A DNA stretch of 64,000 nucleotides from Actinomycetaceae bacterium (GTDB lineage Bacteria; Actinomycetota; Actinomycetes; Actinomycetales; Actinomycetaceae): assembly GCA_030537615.1 (NCBI GenBank), contig JAUNVP010000001.1, positions 186,001 to 250,000 of the forward strand, read 5' to 3'. The notes below the pieces were generated by a model, which made no database searches, was not told where the DNA came from, and was given only the letters and a program-made list of their open reading frames with translations. This document shows positions 43,074 through 53,223 of the stretch, in pieces. How positions within the stretch are numbered: position 1 is the stretch's first letter; each line of letters begins with the position of its first letter. Both the position numbers and the translations under genes were made by a program.

Positions 43074-44072
43074 CTACCTGTTCTCGATGTTCTTGATTCG
43101 ACGCGGACCAGCTTGCCACGCACTCCAAGCGGACTCAATGGTTTGACGAACCCCCCGCTCGGCGCGCCAATCGAGATCGTCGTGGATCCGATTCGCGTCA
43201 CCGATGAGTTGAGGTGGATCACCTGCGCGCCGTCCGACCTCGTCAACTTCAAACGGAATGCCCGTGACGTCACGAATCGTGTCGACGATTTCTCGCACAG
43301 ACGTTCCTTGCCCCGTTCCCACGTTATAGACGTGATAGGCCATTTCCGTACCGGACGCGAGTTTGTCAAGAGCTGCAATGTGGGCTCGGGCCAGATCGAG
43401 GACGTCGATGTAATCGCGAATACACGTACCGTCCGGTGTCGGATAATCGGTGCCGAAGATTTTCGGATTTTCACTGCGAGCTAACCGGTCGAACACCATC
43501 GGAATGAGGTTGAGTGCAGCCGGGTCGCCCAGGTCGTCCCAACCGGAACCGGCAACGTTAAAGTACCTCAATCCAACCCAACGAAGTCCCCACGCCTTTT
43601 CGCAATTAGCCATCATCCATTCGCCGATAAGCTTCGTTTCACCGTAGGGATTGATGGGATTCTTCTCAATGTCTTCGCTGACAACCTCAACCGGAGGCAT
43701 ACCGTAAACGGCAGCGGAAGAAGAGAAGATCATTTGCTTCACGCCAGCGTTCTCCATTGCCAACATGACGTTGGCTAGGCCACCCACGTTCTGCTGGTAA
43801 TACCAGGCCGGACGTTCCACTGACTCGCCGACCTGTTTACGGGCAGCAAAATGAATGATTGCCGTTACGTCCTCGTCGACCATCGTGTCGAGAAGTTTTT
43901 CTCTGCTAGCAGTTTCTGCCACGTCAAGAACGACGAGTTTAGCATCTCCAACCCGCTCACGTTTACCGTAGGACAGATCGTCAACGACAACGACATCGTC
44001 ACCGCGCTCTTGTAACAAACGAACTACGTGGGCGCCGATATATCCGGCGCCACCAATCACCATAATGCTCAT
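43074..44072 (-). CDS. galE: UDP-glucose 4-epimerase
   Basis: NAD-dependent SDR enzyme of 332 aa that interconverts UDP-glucose and UDP-galactose. It shows GGAGYIGAHVVRLL at the N-terminus, SSSAAVYGMP, the catalytic YGETK (Tyr-x3-Lys) in PINPYGETKLIGEWM, and CIRDYIDVLDLARAH near the C-terminal half. Its 3' end is three bases from the LCP stop, in convergent orientation. It closes the polysaccharide region and would supply UDP-Gal or UDP-GalNAc to it. Confidence 0.92.
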   Translation of the reverse strand: MSIMVIGGAGYIGAHVVRLLQERGDDVVVVDDLSYGKRERVGDAKLVVLDVAETASREKLLDTMVDEDVTAIIHFAARKQVGESVERPAWYYQQNVGGLANVMLAMENAGVKQMIFSSSAAVYGMPPVEVVSEDIEKNPINPYGETKLIGEWMMANCEKAWGLRWVGLRYFNVAGSGWDDLGDPAALNLIPMVFDRLARSENPKIFGTDYPTPDGTCIRDYIDVLDLARAHIAALDKLASGTEMAYHVYNVGTGQGTSVREIVDTIRDVTGIPFEVDEVGRRAGDPPQLIGDANRIHDDLDWRAERGVRQTIESAWSAWQAGPRRIKNIENR

Positions 44073-44136
44073 GAGCTAAGCGTACCGCGCACAGCGCGTC
44101 GGTGGGACGAGACGCACGTATCGAAGCACTGCTCGA

Positions 44137-44649
44137 CTAGTTCCGAGCAGGTACCTGGTCCTGAAGCTTACGCCCCTTTTCGTAAGCGATATCCCTCAGT
44201 TCCTCTTGGAACTTACTCATCCGAGCCCGCACGCGTTTGGCTTCTTCTCCCTGTCCGGCGCCGATAATCCGTGCTGCGAGTAGTCCCGCATTGCGCGCTC
44301 CACCGATCGACACGGTGGCAACGGGAACCCCTGCTGGCATTTGTACGATCGACAGTAACGAATCCATGCCGTCCAAGTATTTCAGCGGCACCGGTACCCC
44401 GATGACTGGAAGTGGAGTTACTGCGGCCAGCATTCCGGGCAAGTGGGCAGCGCCGCCAGCTCCGGCCACGATGACACGCAACCCCCGTTCCGCCGCGTTC
44501 TTTCCATACTCAATCATCTCTGACGGCATGCGATGAGCAGAAACCACACCGACCTCATACGGAATTTCGAATGTGTCAAGTGCCGCGCCGACCTCTTTCA
44601 TCACTGACCAGTCGGAGTCTGAACCCATAACAATTCCTACAGCTACCAT
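44137..44649 (-). CDS. purE: N5-carboxyaminoimidazole ribonucleotide mutase
   Basis: Class I PurE, 170 aa, converting N5-CAIR to CAIR in purine synthesis. The N-terminus has [15 protein letters not shown], followed by [13 protein letters not shown] with the catalytic His, [15 protein letters not shown], and [30 protein letters not shown]. The length fits the family. It lies 4 bases downstream of purK, with which it works: the two are a typical purKE operon. Confidence 0.95.
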   Translation of the reverse strand: MVAVGIVMGSDSDWSVMKEVGAALDTFEIPYEVGVVSAHRMPSEMIEYGKNAAERGLRVIVAGAGGAAHLPGMLAAVTPLPVIGVPVPLKYLDGMDSLLSIVQMPAGVPVATVSIGGARNAGLLAARIIGAGQGEEAKRVRARMSKFQEELRDIAYEKGRKLQDQVPARN

Positions 44650-44653
44650 GTGG

Positions 44654-45784
44654 TTATGCTCTCCTATCGCCGTAGAGGATGCGGATTGCCCGTGCCGCTT
44701 GTTCGCGAGCGTCTTTCACCGTGCGGGCTTTGACGTTGACGTGTCCGAGTTTCCGGCCGGGACGAACAGATTTCCCATACAGATGAACGTAGGCTTCCGG
44801 CACTGCTTCGAGGACTTGAGGTAGCGCCGCCGAGGCATCGTCGTAAGTGGTTCCCAGTAGATTTTTCATGACCCACACCTTGCCACGCATGGATGTATCC
44901 CCGAGCGGTAGGTTGAGAACGGCACGCAGGTGCTGTTCGAACTGTGAGGTGACGGAACCATTAATCGTCCAGTGGCCTGAATTATGTGGGCGCATGGCAA
45001 GTTCGTTGACAAAGAGCTCTCCCGTTGATTCGACGACAAACATCTCGACGGCGAGAACTCCAGTAACTCCGAGTTCTCGGGCAATGGCCTCACCTATGCG
45101 AAGAGCTCGTTTGCTGATCTTCTCGCTGAGGTCGGGCGCGGGAGCAATGACCTCGGAGCATACTCCGTCCTTTTGGATCGTCTGCACCACCGGCCAGAAC
45201 CGAATCTCTCCGGAGGGCCTACGAGCCAATAAGACAGCCAGCTCGCGAGTAAAGGGGACGTCTTCTTCGACCAGGATTGGGCCGTCTGCTAGCCAGTCAT
45301 CAACCGCTTGTTCGTCCTCAATGAGACGTACTCCTTTGCCGTCGTAGCCACCCACAGGTGCTTTTGCGATGATCGGCCATCCTACTTCTTTTCCAAATGA
45401 GCGGACTTTCTTCGGTGATTTCACCATTGCCCAACGAGGTACAGGCACGTCAATCTCGCTGAGTTTACGACGCATCGCGAGTTTGTCTTGCGCGAAGCGC
45501 AAGGCAGAGGCCGGGGGTTCGACGGCGACGGACTGTGGAATCTCCGCAAGCACATTCTGCGGGATATGTTCGTGCTCGAAAGTCACCACATCAACGTCTT
45601 CAACTAGTCTGAGCACATCACCAAGATCATTTGGATCACCAATGACGCTTGTGGCAGTCACCTGCGCAGCTGATGAATCGTGAGATTCGACCAACGTTTT
45701 CAAAGTGATATTCAAATCGACAGACGGCGGAACCATCATGCGGGCCAGTTGCCCGCCGCCGATCACTGCAATTACTCGACTCAC
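44654..45784 (-). CDS. purK: N5-carboxyaminoimidazole ribonucleotide synthase
   Basis: ATP-grasp enzyme of about 376 aa that carboxylates AIR to N5-CAIR for PurE. It shows [14 protein letters not shown] at the N-terminus, [47 protein letters not shown] and [15 protein letters not shown]. The start GTG 45784 is preferred because it places the dinucleotide-like loop at the usual distance. A TTG three codons earlier (45793) is also possible. It is followed after 4 bases by purE. Confidence 0.93.
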   Translation of the reverse strand: MSRVIAVIGGGQLARMMVPPSVDLNITLKTLVESHDSSAAQVTATSVIGDPNDLGDVLRLVEDVDVVTFEHEHIPQNVLAEIPQSVAVEPPASALRFAQDKLAMRRKLSEIDVPVPRWAMVKSPKKVRSFGKEVGWPIIAKAPVGGYDGKGVRLIEDEQAVDDWLADGPILVEEDVPFTRELAVLLARRPSGEIRFWPVVQTIQKDGVCSEVIAPAPDLSEKISKRALRIGEAIARELGVTGVLAVEMFVVESTGELFVNELAMRPHNSGHWTINGSVTSQFEQHLRAVLNLPLGDTSMRGKVWVMKNLLGTTYDDASAALPQVLEAVPEAYVHLYGKSVRPGRKLGHVNVKARTVKDAREQAARAIRILYGDRRA

Positions 45785-45840
45785 GTATGACAATCTACCG
45801 TGAAATGAGGGCGAGAACCGAACTTCTCGGTCCTTTGAGA

Positions 45841-47163
45841 CTAAAAGCGACGACGACGCCGTCCCACTGAAACCACGGCACCTTTAGGCATGACGATGTC
45901 GGGATCGAGGCTTGCGGGTACCGCCGAAAGAGATACGCGAAACACCGCGGGCTTTTGCTGCTGGAGTTCTAATCGACCTCCGACGCTTTGAATAAGAGTG
46001 CGCGCTAAAGGTAGCCCAATACCAGACGATCCATGCCCGGATATCCCTTTGTCGAAGATAAAGGGGGCTAGTTCATCGCTGACGCCCTCCCCCTCGTCGG
46101 ACACATCAATAAAAACGCCTCGACTACTCGCCCCTTTTTTCGCCACCACGCGAGTTATCCCGGCACCGTAGCGAAGAGAGTTTTCGATCAACGTGGCGAG
46201 TACCTGGGCAAGGGCGGATTGGTCAGCCAGCACAGGTTGGGCCGCTTCATCCGTGAAAACGAGCTCCCTTCCCTGCTTAACAAAGGCTTCTTCCCATTCT
46301 TCCCGCTGTTGGTTAAATACCTCGAGCAAATGGATCGCTTCGGTATTACCAGACGTTTCTTTCGTCGCATGAAGCAAATCGTTAATGACATTCGTCAGTC
46401 GTTCAACCTGTTCGAGACAGATTCGCGCCTCATTGGCCACGTCGGGGCTGTCGGCGAGAAGCTCGATCTCTTCTAAACGCATCGACAGTGCAGTGAGCGG
46501 TGTCCGCAACTGGTGTGAAGCATTGGACGCAAATTGTCTCTCGGCTGCGAGACGACCTGCCATCCGCTCCCCCGTTCGGACAAGTTCTTCTTGTACCAGA
46601 TCAATTTCTTCAATCCCCGACGGTTTGACGCGGGCACGCACCTGACCGGATCCGATCTGTTCGGCTTGTGCGGCGAGATAAATCAGTGGTGCTGAAATCC
46701 GACGTGATCCCCGCAAGGCAAGCCACCATCCCACTGCGAGCGACGCGATGATTCCAGCAGCCAACGCAAGCACTAATCGGAGAACACGCCACATCGCTAT
46801 CCAAGCGGGAGTGTCCACTCGCACTGTAGTTCCCGACGGCATGACAACCGCAACCCGAAGCCGTGGCGGTTCAACCTGCTCACCGACAATGAGGGTGTCG
46901 TGGCCCGGTATGTTCACTCGGACGTAGGTCGTTGATTGTGATTCGGGAACCTGCAGCCAGCTGAGAACAATTCCCTGATCAATATCTTCGCCTTCTTTCA
47001 AGCGACGCTCGACAGTGTTCCCTAATGCTTGAGCTTGCGATTCAAGATTGAGATTTTCAGCCTGCCATACAAGAATCCCTCCGAGAACTACGGAGGGAAT
47101 CCCGAGAATGAGGACCGCCACGGTCACAGCCGTGGCGATCATCTTGATAACGCGTTCGCGCAC
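45841..47163 (-). CDS. Sensor histidine kinase
   Basis: Membrane sensor of 440 aa. TM1 is at about 8-33, an extracytoplasmic loop extends to about 122, TM2 lies at about 127-150, and a HAMP linker follows to 205. The H-box FASNASHQLRTPLTALS has the phospho-accepting His217, and the ATP-binding domain contains LIENSLRYGAG and DEGEGVSDEL with HGSSGIGLPLA. It follows its response regulator by three bases in the same direction. The stimulus is unknown. The C-terminal tail is basic (VSVGRRRRRF). Confidence 0.88.
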   Translation of the reverse strand: MRERVIKMIATAVTVAVLILGIPSVVLGGILVWQAENLNLESQAQALGNTVERRLKEGEDIDQGIVLSWLQVPESQSTTYVRVNIPGHDTLIVGEQVEPPRLRVAVVMPSGTTVRVDTPAWIAMWRVLRLVLALAAGIIASLAVGWWLALRGSRRISAPLIYLAAQAEQIGSGQVRARVKPSGIEEIDLVQEELVRTGERMAGRLAAERQFASNASHQLRTPLTALSMRLEEIELLADSPDVANEARICLEQVERLTNVINDLLHATKETSGNTEAIHLLEVFNQQREEWEEAFVKQGRELVFTDEAAQPVLADQSALAQVLATLIENSLRYGAGITRVVAKKGASSRGVFIDVSDEGEGVSDELAPFIFDKGISGHGSSGIGLPLARTLIQSVGGRLELQQQKPAVFRVSLSAVPASLDPDIVMPKGAVVSVGRRRRRF

Positions 47164-47166
47164 GAA

Positions 47167-47847
47167 TCATCCGCGTTCTTTTTCGAATCTGAATCCCATG
47201 CCACGCACCGTTGTAATGTAGTGCGGATCGGCCGCGTCATCTCCCAGTTTGCGCCGTAACCACGACACGTGCATATCGAGAGTTTTGGTTGAGCCGGTTG
47301 GGTCGGATCCCCACACTTCACGCATCAGCACGTCACGTTCGACGACGTGTCCAGCTTCGCGCACAAAGACGCGGAGGAGGTCGAACTCTTTCGCTGTCAA
47401 TTGGAGCTCCCGATCTCCGCTAAATGCGCGGTGTGCTCCCACATCTACACGCACATCCTGGGCAACCAGTTCGCCTTCAGATTCTTCACCGCCGATACGG
47501 CGTAGAAGCGCGCGAACACGGGCAAGGAGCTCAGCCAATCTGAAGGGTTTCGTCACGTAGTCGTCCGCTCCAGCATCAAGGCCGACAACTAAGTCAACCT
47601 CATCTGAGCGAGCAGTGAGGATGAGGATTGGGGTCGTCAGCCCGTTGTTGCGCACTTGCCGGGCAACATCGAGACCGTCCATATCAGGAAGTCCGAGGTC
47701 TAGCACAATGAGGTCGGCGCTCTCAGCTTCGCTGAGGGCACCACGACCAGTTCCGTGTGCTCGGACCTCGTATCCCTCACGGCCGAGGGCTCGGGTAAGC
47801 GGTTCTGCGATTGCGGGGTCGTCTTCGACCAAAAGTACTGTAGTCAC
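47167..47847 (-). CDS. OmpR-family response regulator
   Basis: Response regulator of 226 aa with receiver acidic pair VEDDP, phospho-acceptor Asp50 in VLDLGLPDMDG and the conserved Lys in YVTKPFRLAELLARV. The winged-helix C-terminal domain ends with MHVSWLRRKLGDDAADPHYITTVRGMGFRFE. It is first of the pair and its kinase begins four bases after its stop. Its closest visual relatives are actinobacterial TcrA/CgtR-type regulators; target genes are unknown. The start is GTG 47847. Confidence 0.9.
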   Translation of the reverse strand: MTTVLLVEDDPAIAEPLTRALGREGYEVRAHGTGRGALSEAESADLIVLDLGLPDMDGLDVARQVRNNGLTTPILILTARSDEVDLVVGLDAGADDYVTKPFRLAELLARVRALLRRIGGEESEGELVAQDVRVDVGAHRAFSGDRELQLTAKEFDLLRVFVREAGHVVERDVLMREVWGSDPTGSTKTLDMHVSWLRRKLGDDAADPHYITTVRGMGFRFEKERG

Positions 47848-48016
47848 TCTGCCTATGGTAGTCCACTACCGGAACTTTCACATTTCATTACTCAGTAAAA
47901 TCTCTCCCGTCATCAAGAGATTCCCCGAAAATATAGGCATAAGCGCATGACGAAGTGTCGGTTATCGCACATTACTGTCTAGGTAATGAGACCACCTCGA
48001 GTTGATCTTGCCACCT

Positions 48017-49048
48017 TTATGCGCGTTCGGCCGATCGCACCATGAACGGAACTACCCTACCGACACCGCGGAGATCCGCTTCTTTCGCCGCGGACACCTG
48101 ATACTCCGGCCCGGCCTCTCCCTTGAGAATATGTTGCGCTGTATCCGCGTCAGTTAGTATCTGACCAACCGGAGCAACATCGACGAGCCGCGACGCGAGA
48201 TTGACCGGTGGACCAAAAACATCTCCCGAGCGAGAAAAAACCGCCCCTTGGACAATGGAGGCACGCACCGGAAGCAGGCCTCGAATGGAGTTGAGCCTAT
48301 CCATGAGCTCGGTAACTACACGGAGGCCTGTCGGAAGGTCGTCTGCGATGTAGAACACTGCGTCACCGATCATTTTGACGACCCGTCCTCCTGCCGAAGG
48401 AACCGCGACTCGACATACTGTTTCAAACTGGTCAACGAGATCAACGAGATCGCGTTGCGGCAATGACACCGATTGCGACGTGTAGGACACCATGTCAACG
48501 AAGCCCAGGGTGCGAATAAGAGGAAACTGATCGGATTCACTTTCATTTCCCCGGTGTGACACTTCTGAATCTACTCGCGAAATGAGTGCTTCGAGCTGCC
48601 GTTTCCACGAATAGATCAGTTCCTCTTCGAGAAGCGGTAGAAAATCACGCATTTTATCGAGCATCGTTAAACGCGCTGTCGTGTCATCGAAAGTGAACCG
48701 CCGTGCTAGGTCATCAACAATGGCTTCAACCTGCCACAGCACGAGTCGATCAGTAATGTGCGACTGCGCGCGAACGAGCGACAGACCGGTTCCCAGGTCA
48801 ATCTGTCCGGAGTCGATGAGGTCGGACCACCGGCGGTAAGCTCGCAGATCTTGCGGGGTAAAGATGACTTTATCTTTACCCGCCGGGGGAAACCCCATAG
48901 CGATCCAATAGGAGTTGACCCGCGTAACAGGAGTGTCCGTGCGTTCTGCGAGATCGGTTGCAGTCAAAGACGGCTCCCCGCCGAGGAGGAGCTCGCGATA
49001 GGCGCTAACGGTTCCCGTTGCTGCCGGCTGTTCATTTGAGCACTGCAT
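48017..49048 (-). CDS. Class III adenylate cyclase with N-terminal regulatory domain
   Basis: Soluble cyclase of 343 aa making cAMP. The N-terminal 170 residues are helical and begin with a helix-turn-helix-like stretch (LTATDLAERTDTPVTRVNSYW), resembling the pH-sensing regulatory domain of M. tuberculosis Rv1264. The catalytic domain has metal-binding Asp185 in GFVDMVSYT and Asp229 in MIGDAVFYI. Lys225 specifies adenine, with Asp276 in GDVFGPPVNLASR as the second specificity position and Asn283/Arg287 for transition state. All catalytic residues are thus intact. ATG 49048 is chosen; no strong ribosome binding site is seen. Confidence 0.82.
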   Translation of the reverse strand: MQCSNEQPAATGTVSAYRELLLGGEPSLTATDLAERTDTPVTRVNSYWIAMGFPPAGKDKVIFTPQDLRAYRRWSDLIDSGQIDLGTGLSLVRAQSHITDRLVLWQVEAIVDDLARRFTFDDTTARLTMLDKMRDFLPLLEEELIYSWKRQLEALISRVDSEVSHRGNESESDQFPLIRTLGFVDMVSYTSQSVSLPQRDLVDLVDQFETVCRVAVPSAGGRVVKMIGDAVFYIADDLPTGLRVVTELMDRLNSIRGLLPVRASIVQGAVFSRSGDVFGPPVNLASRLVDVAPVGQILTDADTAQHILKGEAGPEYQVSAAKEADLRGVGRVVPFMVRSAERA

Positions 49049-49121
49049 CACATTCAACCATATTAGTTTTGCCCACAATTGCGCTGAGATTCGACGACTC
49101 TATTTCGTTCCGATCCTGTTC

Positions 49122-49150
49122 TTGTCTCAAGGGAAAGGGGCCGATATACT
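49122..49150 (+). promoter_or_regulatory. ssrA promoter
   Basis: TTGTCT (49122-49127) and TATACT (49145-49150) are separated by exactly 17 bases. This places the transcript start near 49157, about 30 bases before the mature tmRNA 5' end. It is the best housekeeping-type promoter seen in the window. Confidence 0.75.
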
Positions 49151-49186
49151 GAGATGCCCCACAGTGTGGGAATTAAAAACTCTAGA

Positions 49187-49551
49187 GGGGATGATCGGTT
49201 TCGACAGCGATTGTTGATCGATGTGAAGCGGGCCGAGGATGTGTACTGACCTCGTTAACCATGTATGCAAACCAATAGGTGCCAAACAAAACCGCACCGA
49301 CTTCGTACTCGCAGCCTAAGCTAGCGAGCAAGTCCGTCAGACCAGGTGATGCTCTTAGCCTGGACCCTGGCGTCGTTTTAAGAGCCACTGGGTGACAGCC
49401 TTGTTAGTGGGTTGACGTCGACATTTAGCTAACTGAGCCGACCACTATTGTGTCTACGCATTCGTGGCGGCCGAGAAATACTTCGTAGACTGCGCCCGGA
49501 GAAGCCATGGACTATGGTCGTTGGACGCGGGTTCGATTCCCGCCATCTCCA
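49187..49551 (+). ncRNA. ssrA: tmRNA (ssrA)
   Basis: Transfer-messenger RNA of about 365 nt that frees stalled ribosomes with SmpB. The 5' end GGGGATGATCGGTTTCGACAG and the 3' end GTTCGATTCCCGCCATCTCCA form the tRNA-like part; GGGGAUG pairs with CAUCUCC over seven positions including one G-U. The CCA end is not encoded. The tag frame starts with the resume codon GCC at 49281 and reads AKQNRTDFVLAA followed by TAA at 49317-49319. The LAA end is the usual protease signal. smpB lies 125 bases further on the opposite strand. Confidence 0.97.
49281..49319 (+). other. tmRNA proteolysis-tag reading frame
   Basis: Twelve sense codons plus TAA encode AKQNRTDFVLAA. The frame is entered at the GCC resume codon by the stalled ribosome; there is no initiation codon. 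Confidence 0.93.
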
Positions 49552-49567
49552 CGGATTTCATCCAACC

Positions 49568-49613
49568 TGCGCCCATTGTGATGCTTTTGCACGCACTGGG
49601 CGCATTCGGTTTT
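49568..49613 (+). terminator. ssrA terminator
   Basis: TGCGCCCA (49568-49575) and TGGGCGCA (49597-49604) form a perfect 8-bp stem, followed by TTCGGTTTT. The loop of 21 bases can pair further (GTG with CAC). It starts 17 bases after the tmRNA end. Confidence 0.65.
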
Positions 49614-49676
49614 AGACCTTCGACATACCCGAGTAATGCCTGGGCCGATGAGAGGGGAGGACGCTAGGCCTTCCAG

Positions 49677-50201
49677 CTAGCGATGCCCCTTGGCGAAGCG
49701 CTGGATTTCTCGTAGTGCTTCTCGTTTGTCCTGCTGTTCTCGCAGAGTCTGGCGTTTATCCCACTCCTGCTTACCTTTCGCGAGGCCGATAAGGAGTTTC
49801 GCTCTGCCATTAATGAAGTACAGCTCAAGCGGGACAATGGTGTATCCCTTCGCTTGCGATCGCTGATACCACTTGAGGATCTGGTCTCGGTGAAGAAGGA
49901 GCTTCCGTTTACGGGTGGGAGCATGGTTGTTCCATGTGCCCTGCGAGTACTCGGGAATACTGGCTTGCCTGAGCCACGCTTCTCCATCGAAAATTTCTAC
50001 CCATGCTTCAGCGAGCGACGCGCGCCCCATGCGCAGTGCCTTAACTTCTGTGCCGGTAAGAACAAGTCCGGCTTCAAGTTTGTCTTCAATAAAGTAGTCA
50101 TGGGTGGCGCGTCGGTTACGCGCAATGACTTTTTTCGCGGCCGCCTCAGCCTTCGCGCGTTCAGCTGCGCTCGGTTTGTCCGCTTTCCACGGTTTAGCCA
50201 T
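49677..50201 (-). CDS. smpB: SsrA-binding protein
   Basis: RNA-binding partner of tmRNA, 174 aa. The N-terminal 25 residues are basic and Ala/Lys-rich, longer than in E. coli. The OB-fold core follows: IARNRRATHDYFIEDKLEAGLVLTGTEVKALR, then NNHAPTRKRKLLLHRDQI and GYTIVPLELYFINGRAKLLIGLAKGK. The C-terminal tail that enters the ribosomal A-site path is present (KREALREIQRFAKGHR). It lies downstream of the M23 gene and convergent with ssrA. Confidence 0.95.
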   Translation of the reverse strand: MAKPWKADKPSAAERAKAEAAAKKVIARNRRATHDYFIEDKLEAGLVLTGTEVKALRMGRASLAEAWVEIFDGEAWLRQASIPEYSQGTWNNHAPTRKRKLLLHRDQILKWYQRSQAKGYTIVPLELYFINGRAKLLIGLAKGKQEWDKRQTLREQQDKREALREIQRFAKGHR

Positions 50202-50265
50202 CGTTTTTGCCCTTCGTACTACTAATGTCAGGCGTGATTCTACGTCAGTCGAGCCTTGCGCAAGG

Positions 50266-51573
50266 CTACAGGTATGGAAGCGCGTTCACCGCCTGGCCGT
50301 TGACATGCATTTCGTAGTGCAGGTGACAGCCAGTTGATCGTCCGGTTGTTCCCACGTAGCCGATCACCTGCCCGCGGCTCACCGACTGACCCACGTAGGT
50401 ATTGAAAGCCGAGAGGTGTAGGAACCGAGCCTGATAGGACGTTCCTCCAATCAAACCGTAGTTAATGCTGACGTAATTTCCAGCAGAATAGTGGTAATTC
50501 GCGGAAGTTACAACACCGTTAGCAGTCGCGAGTACCGGCGTGCCGCACGGAGCTCCAAGATCCGTTCCGGCGTGCAAGATTCGCGCCCCGAGGACGGGGT
50601 GATAGCGGTATCCGAAACCTGAAGTCACCGGATAGTAGGACGGCAGTGGGTAGCCGAACATCTTTCCGTTGTTGACGGAACTGACACTTCCACCGCTCGA
50701 TCCCCCACTGGGAGCACTGACCGACTGTTGATATTGAATCTGCTTACGACGATTCTCTTCGTCAATGCGAGCGATTTCAGCACGCGCACTGTCGTAAACC
50801 TGAGTCCATTCGGCCATCTGCGTTTGCGCTTGGCCTCGAATAGCCTCAACCGCCTGCGCACGCTCGGTCTCTGTCGCTTCGAGATTCTGGAGTCGTGTTA
50901 GTTTTTCACTAGCCGTTTGCTTCCATTCGAGGGCGGCTGCTTCACTAGCGGCGGCACGGGCCTTCAGCCGAGTAATTCGCTCTGTGACAGCCGTTTGTCG
51001 AGCCGAACGGTTCTTTTCTATTGCGAGAGACGTCCGCGCTGTTTCCATCGCGCGACTTTGGGTTCGGGCCATGGTTTGGGCAGTCGCGGCTCGTTGCGTG
51101 ATGTCGGCTGTTGACTGTGATGTCATGGCGATCAAAAGAGGCGATGAAGCGTCTCCACTTCGGTACACATCACGAGCCAATCCAGAAATCGCAACGGACA
51201 CTTTTTGTGACTCAGTGTCAGCAACCTGGACCTGCTCTTTAATGTTTTCGAGATCTTTTTCAGCCACCGCCAAGCGCGCAGTAACGAGTTCGTGCTCACG
51301 TTGAGCACTGGCGTATTTAGACTGCGCTTCTTCCAGGTCGCTTCGAGCTCCGGGAATTTCCTGCCGCACATCGTCAAGTCGAAGGTAGACGTCAGCAAGC
51401 TCTTTGTCGATGCCGCTCAGTTGGGCTTCCAGCTGCTGACGCTTGGTGGCGGCCTCGTCACGTCGAGCAACCTCGTCGTCCCGTTTGTCAGCTACCGATG
51501 CGCCGACGCCGAGAGTACCCACCGATACTCCCACCGCAACAACGAGTGCAATCACTCGCCTGACCATGCGCAT
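50266..51573 (-). CDS. M23 family murein hydrolase with coiled coil (EnvC/NlpD-like)
   Basis: Secreted protein of 435 aa. A signal peptide (MRMVRRVIALVVAVGVSVGTLG) is followed by a long coiled coil at about 35-265. The C-terminal LytM/M23 domain has HAGTDLGAPCGTPV (His and Asp zinc ligands) and HLHYEMHVNGQAV (zinc His). The coiled coil plus M23 layout downstream of ftsX suggests it is activated by FtsEX at the septum, as with EnvC or RipC. All catalytic residues are visible, so it may be an active endopeptidase. It is 41 bases downstream of ftsX. Confidence 0.87.
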   Translation of the reverse strand: MRMVRRVIALVVAVGVSVGTLGVGASVADKRDDEVARRDEAATKRQQLEAQLSGIDKELADVYLRLDDVRQEIPGARSDLEEAQSKYASAQREHELVTARLAVAEKDLENIKEQVQVADTESQKVSVAISGLARDVYRSGDASSPLLIAMTSQSTADITQRAATAQTMARTQSRAMETARTSLAIEKNRSARQTAVTERITRLKARAAASEAAALEWKQTASEKLTRLQNLEATETERAQAVEAIRGQAQTQMAEWTQVYDSARAEIARIDEENRRKQIQYQQSVSAPSGGSSGGSVSSVNNGKMFGYPLPSYYPVTSGFGYRYHPVLGARILHAGTDLGAPCGTPVLATANGVVTSANYHYSAGNYVSINYGLIGGTSYQARFLHLSAFNTYVGQSVSRGQVIGYVGTTGRSTGCHLHYEMHVNGQAVNALPYL

Positions 51574-51614
51574 ATGCGTCCACCTGCCTCGTTTGCTTTA
51601 ACAAATACCTGTCG

Positions 51615-52529
51615 TTACACCTTAGTATATTTGGCCAGTGACACTCCCGAAGCGATTGCTGCGAGAACAATCGCCGCGAGAACGAGCCCCGGTGCAACAA
51701 TGAGAAGTTCCTTCATGCCGACAAATCGAATCCAGAAGAACTCTCCAGAAAGCCAGTTATTAATGATCAAATGAAGCCCCAGTCGTAAAGCGCCAACTGC
51801 CAATACGGCTCCAAGGAGGGCCGCCAAGGCACCTTCAATCATGAAAGGCAACTGAATTGTCAAACTCGACGCCCCCACGTAACGCATGATTGTCGTTTCC
51901 TTTTCGCGAGACATGGCCGACAGTCGAATGGTCGTCGTAATGAGAAGTATGGCGGCGACAATCATCACTGCCGCGAGCGCAAGAGCGATCAGTTTGAGAT
52001 TATCAACTACCCGGAACAACGGTTCGACAATTTCGCGTTGATCCTGTACTTGCGCTACGCCCGGTGTACCGGTGAACTCTTCTTCAATAAATCGATACTG
52101 TTGCGGGTCAACAAGTTTGATACGGAAAGAAACCTGCAGCATATCTTCCGTTGTCCACGTCGCTAGCGGGCTGTCACCGTAGAGACGTTGGAAATTCTCG
52201 TAGGCTTCCGCTTTCGACTCCTGATGCACTTCCTTGACGTAATTGGCGAGTTGTGGGGATTGGAGTTTCTCAGCTACCGCTTGGATTTGTTCTTCTGTAG
52301 CTTCCGCCTTGTTACATGAAGCAACCTGGTCCTCTTTGGCGCACATAAAGATCGTCACTTCGATCTTGTCGTACCACTCGCTTTTCATCATTGACACTTG
52401 CATTTGTGCGAGTGCAGAAAAGCCGACGAATAGAAGTGACACAAAAGTTACGAGGACGACAGAGACCGCCATTGCCTTATTGCGTGAGAGACCTTTACCG
52501 ACCTCGGAAAGAATGAAACGAGTTTTCAT
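51615..52529 (-). CDS. ftsX: Cell division protein FtsX
   Basis: Membrane partner of FtsE, 304 aa. TM1 ([20 protein letters not shown]) is followed by a large extracytoplasmic loop of about 130 residues, then three more TM segments at about 180-300, the FtsX pattern. The loop contains two Cys ([12 protein letters not shown]). The start overlaps ftsE by four bases (ATGA), so translation is coupled. Together they form an ABC-type switch that turns on wall hydrolases, with the M23 gene next downstream. Confidence 0.93.
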   Translation of the reverse strand: MKTRFILSEVGKGLSRNKAMAVSVVLVTFVSLLFVGFSALAQMQVSMMKSEWYDKIEVTIFMCAKEDQVASCNKAEATEEQIQAVAEKLQSPQLANYVKEVHQESKAEAYENFQRLYGDSPLATWTTEDMLQVSFRIKLVDPQQYRFIEEEFTGTPGVAQVQDQREIVEPLFRVVDNLKLIALALAAVMIVAAILLITTTIRLSAMSREKETTIMRYVGASSLTIQLPFMIEGALAALLGAVLAVGALRLGLHLIINNWLSGEFFWIRFVGMKELLIVAPGLVLAAIVLAAIASGVSLAKYTKV

Positions 52530-53215
52530 GCCTGTGCTCCGTAAACGCCGCCCTTTTGATCACGAATGACCTGACCATTATCGAGTTCGATCACACGTTT
52601 ACGCATCTGATCGACGATTTCCGCATCGTGCGTAGCCATAACGACCGTCGTACCATTGCGGTTAATTCTGTTAAGGATTCGCATAATTCCCAATGACGTT
52701 TCCGGGTCGAGATTACCGGTCGGCTCATCCGCCAGTAGTAGCTGCGGCCTATTGACCATTGCTCGAGCGATGGCCACGCGCTGTTCCTCGCCACCGGAAA
52801 GCTCCCACCGCATACGCCGTTCTTTGCCTTGCAGGCCGACCAGTTCAAGAGTGTCTGGTACTTGCGTATCTATTTGGTGCTTCGGCATACCGATCACCTG
52901 CATGGCGAAGGCAACGTTTTCGTAGACCGTTTTATTCTCCAGCAACTTAAAGTCCTGGAAAACCATGCCGATCTGACGACGCATATGGGGCACTTTCCAC
53001 CGTGAGAGCTTGCGAACGTTTTGGCCTAGAACCCATACTTCGCCAGATGTCACCTGCTCTTCACGCATGACAAGTTGGAGGAACGTCGATTTTCCCGACC
53101 CGGATTTACCGACAAGAAACACGAACTCACCGCGCTCAATATCGATACTCACGTGGTCGAGCGCAGGCAGAGCACCGCGCGTGTAAACCTTAGTAACGTT
53201 GTCAAATCGGATCAT
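52526..53215 (-). CDS. ftsE: Cell division ATP-binding protein FtsE
   Basis: ABC ATPase of 229 aa. The Walker A motif GKSGSGKST is at 36-44, the Q-loop in [10 protein letters not shown], the signature [15 protein letters not shown], the Walker [16 protein letters not shown] and the switch His in MATHDAEIV. The N-terminal text [23 protein letters not shown] is typical. It lies 8 bases after prfB, giving the common actinobacterial order prfB-ftsE-ftsX. Confidence 0.95.
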   Translation of the reverse strand: MIRFDNVTKVYTRGALPALDHVSIDIERGEFVFLVGKSGSGKSTFLQLVMREEQVTSGEVWVLGQNVRKLSRWKVPHMRRQIGMVFQDFKLLENKTVYENVAFAMQVIGMPKHQIDTQVPDTLELVGLQGKERRMRWELSGGEEQRVAIARAMVNRPQLLLADEPTGNLDPETSLGIMRILNRINRNGTTVVMATHDAEIVDQMRKRVIELDNGQVIRDQKGGVYGAQA

Positions 53216-53223
53216 GAAATGTC

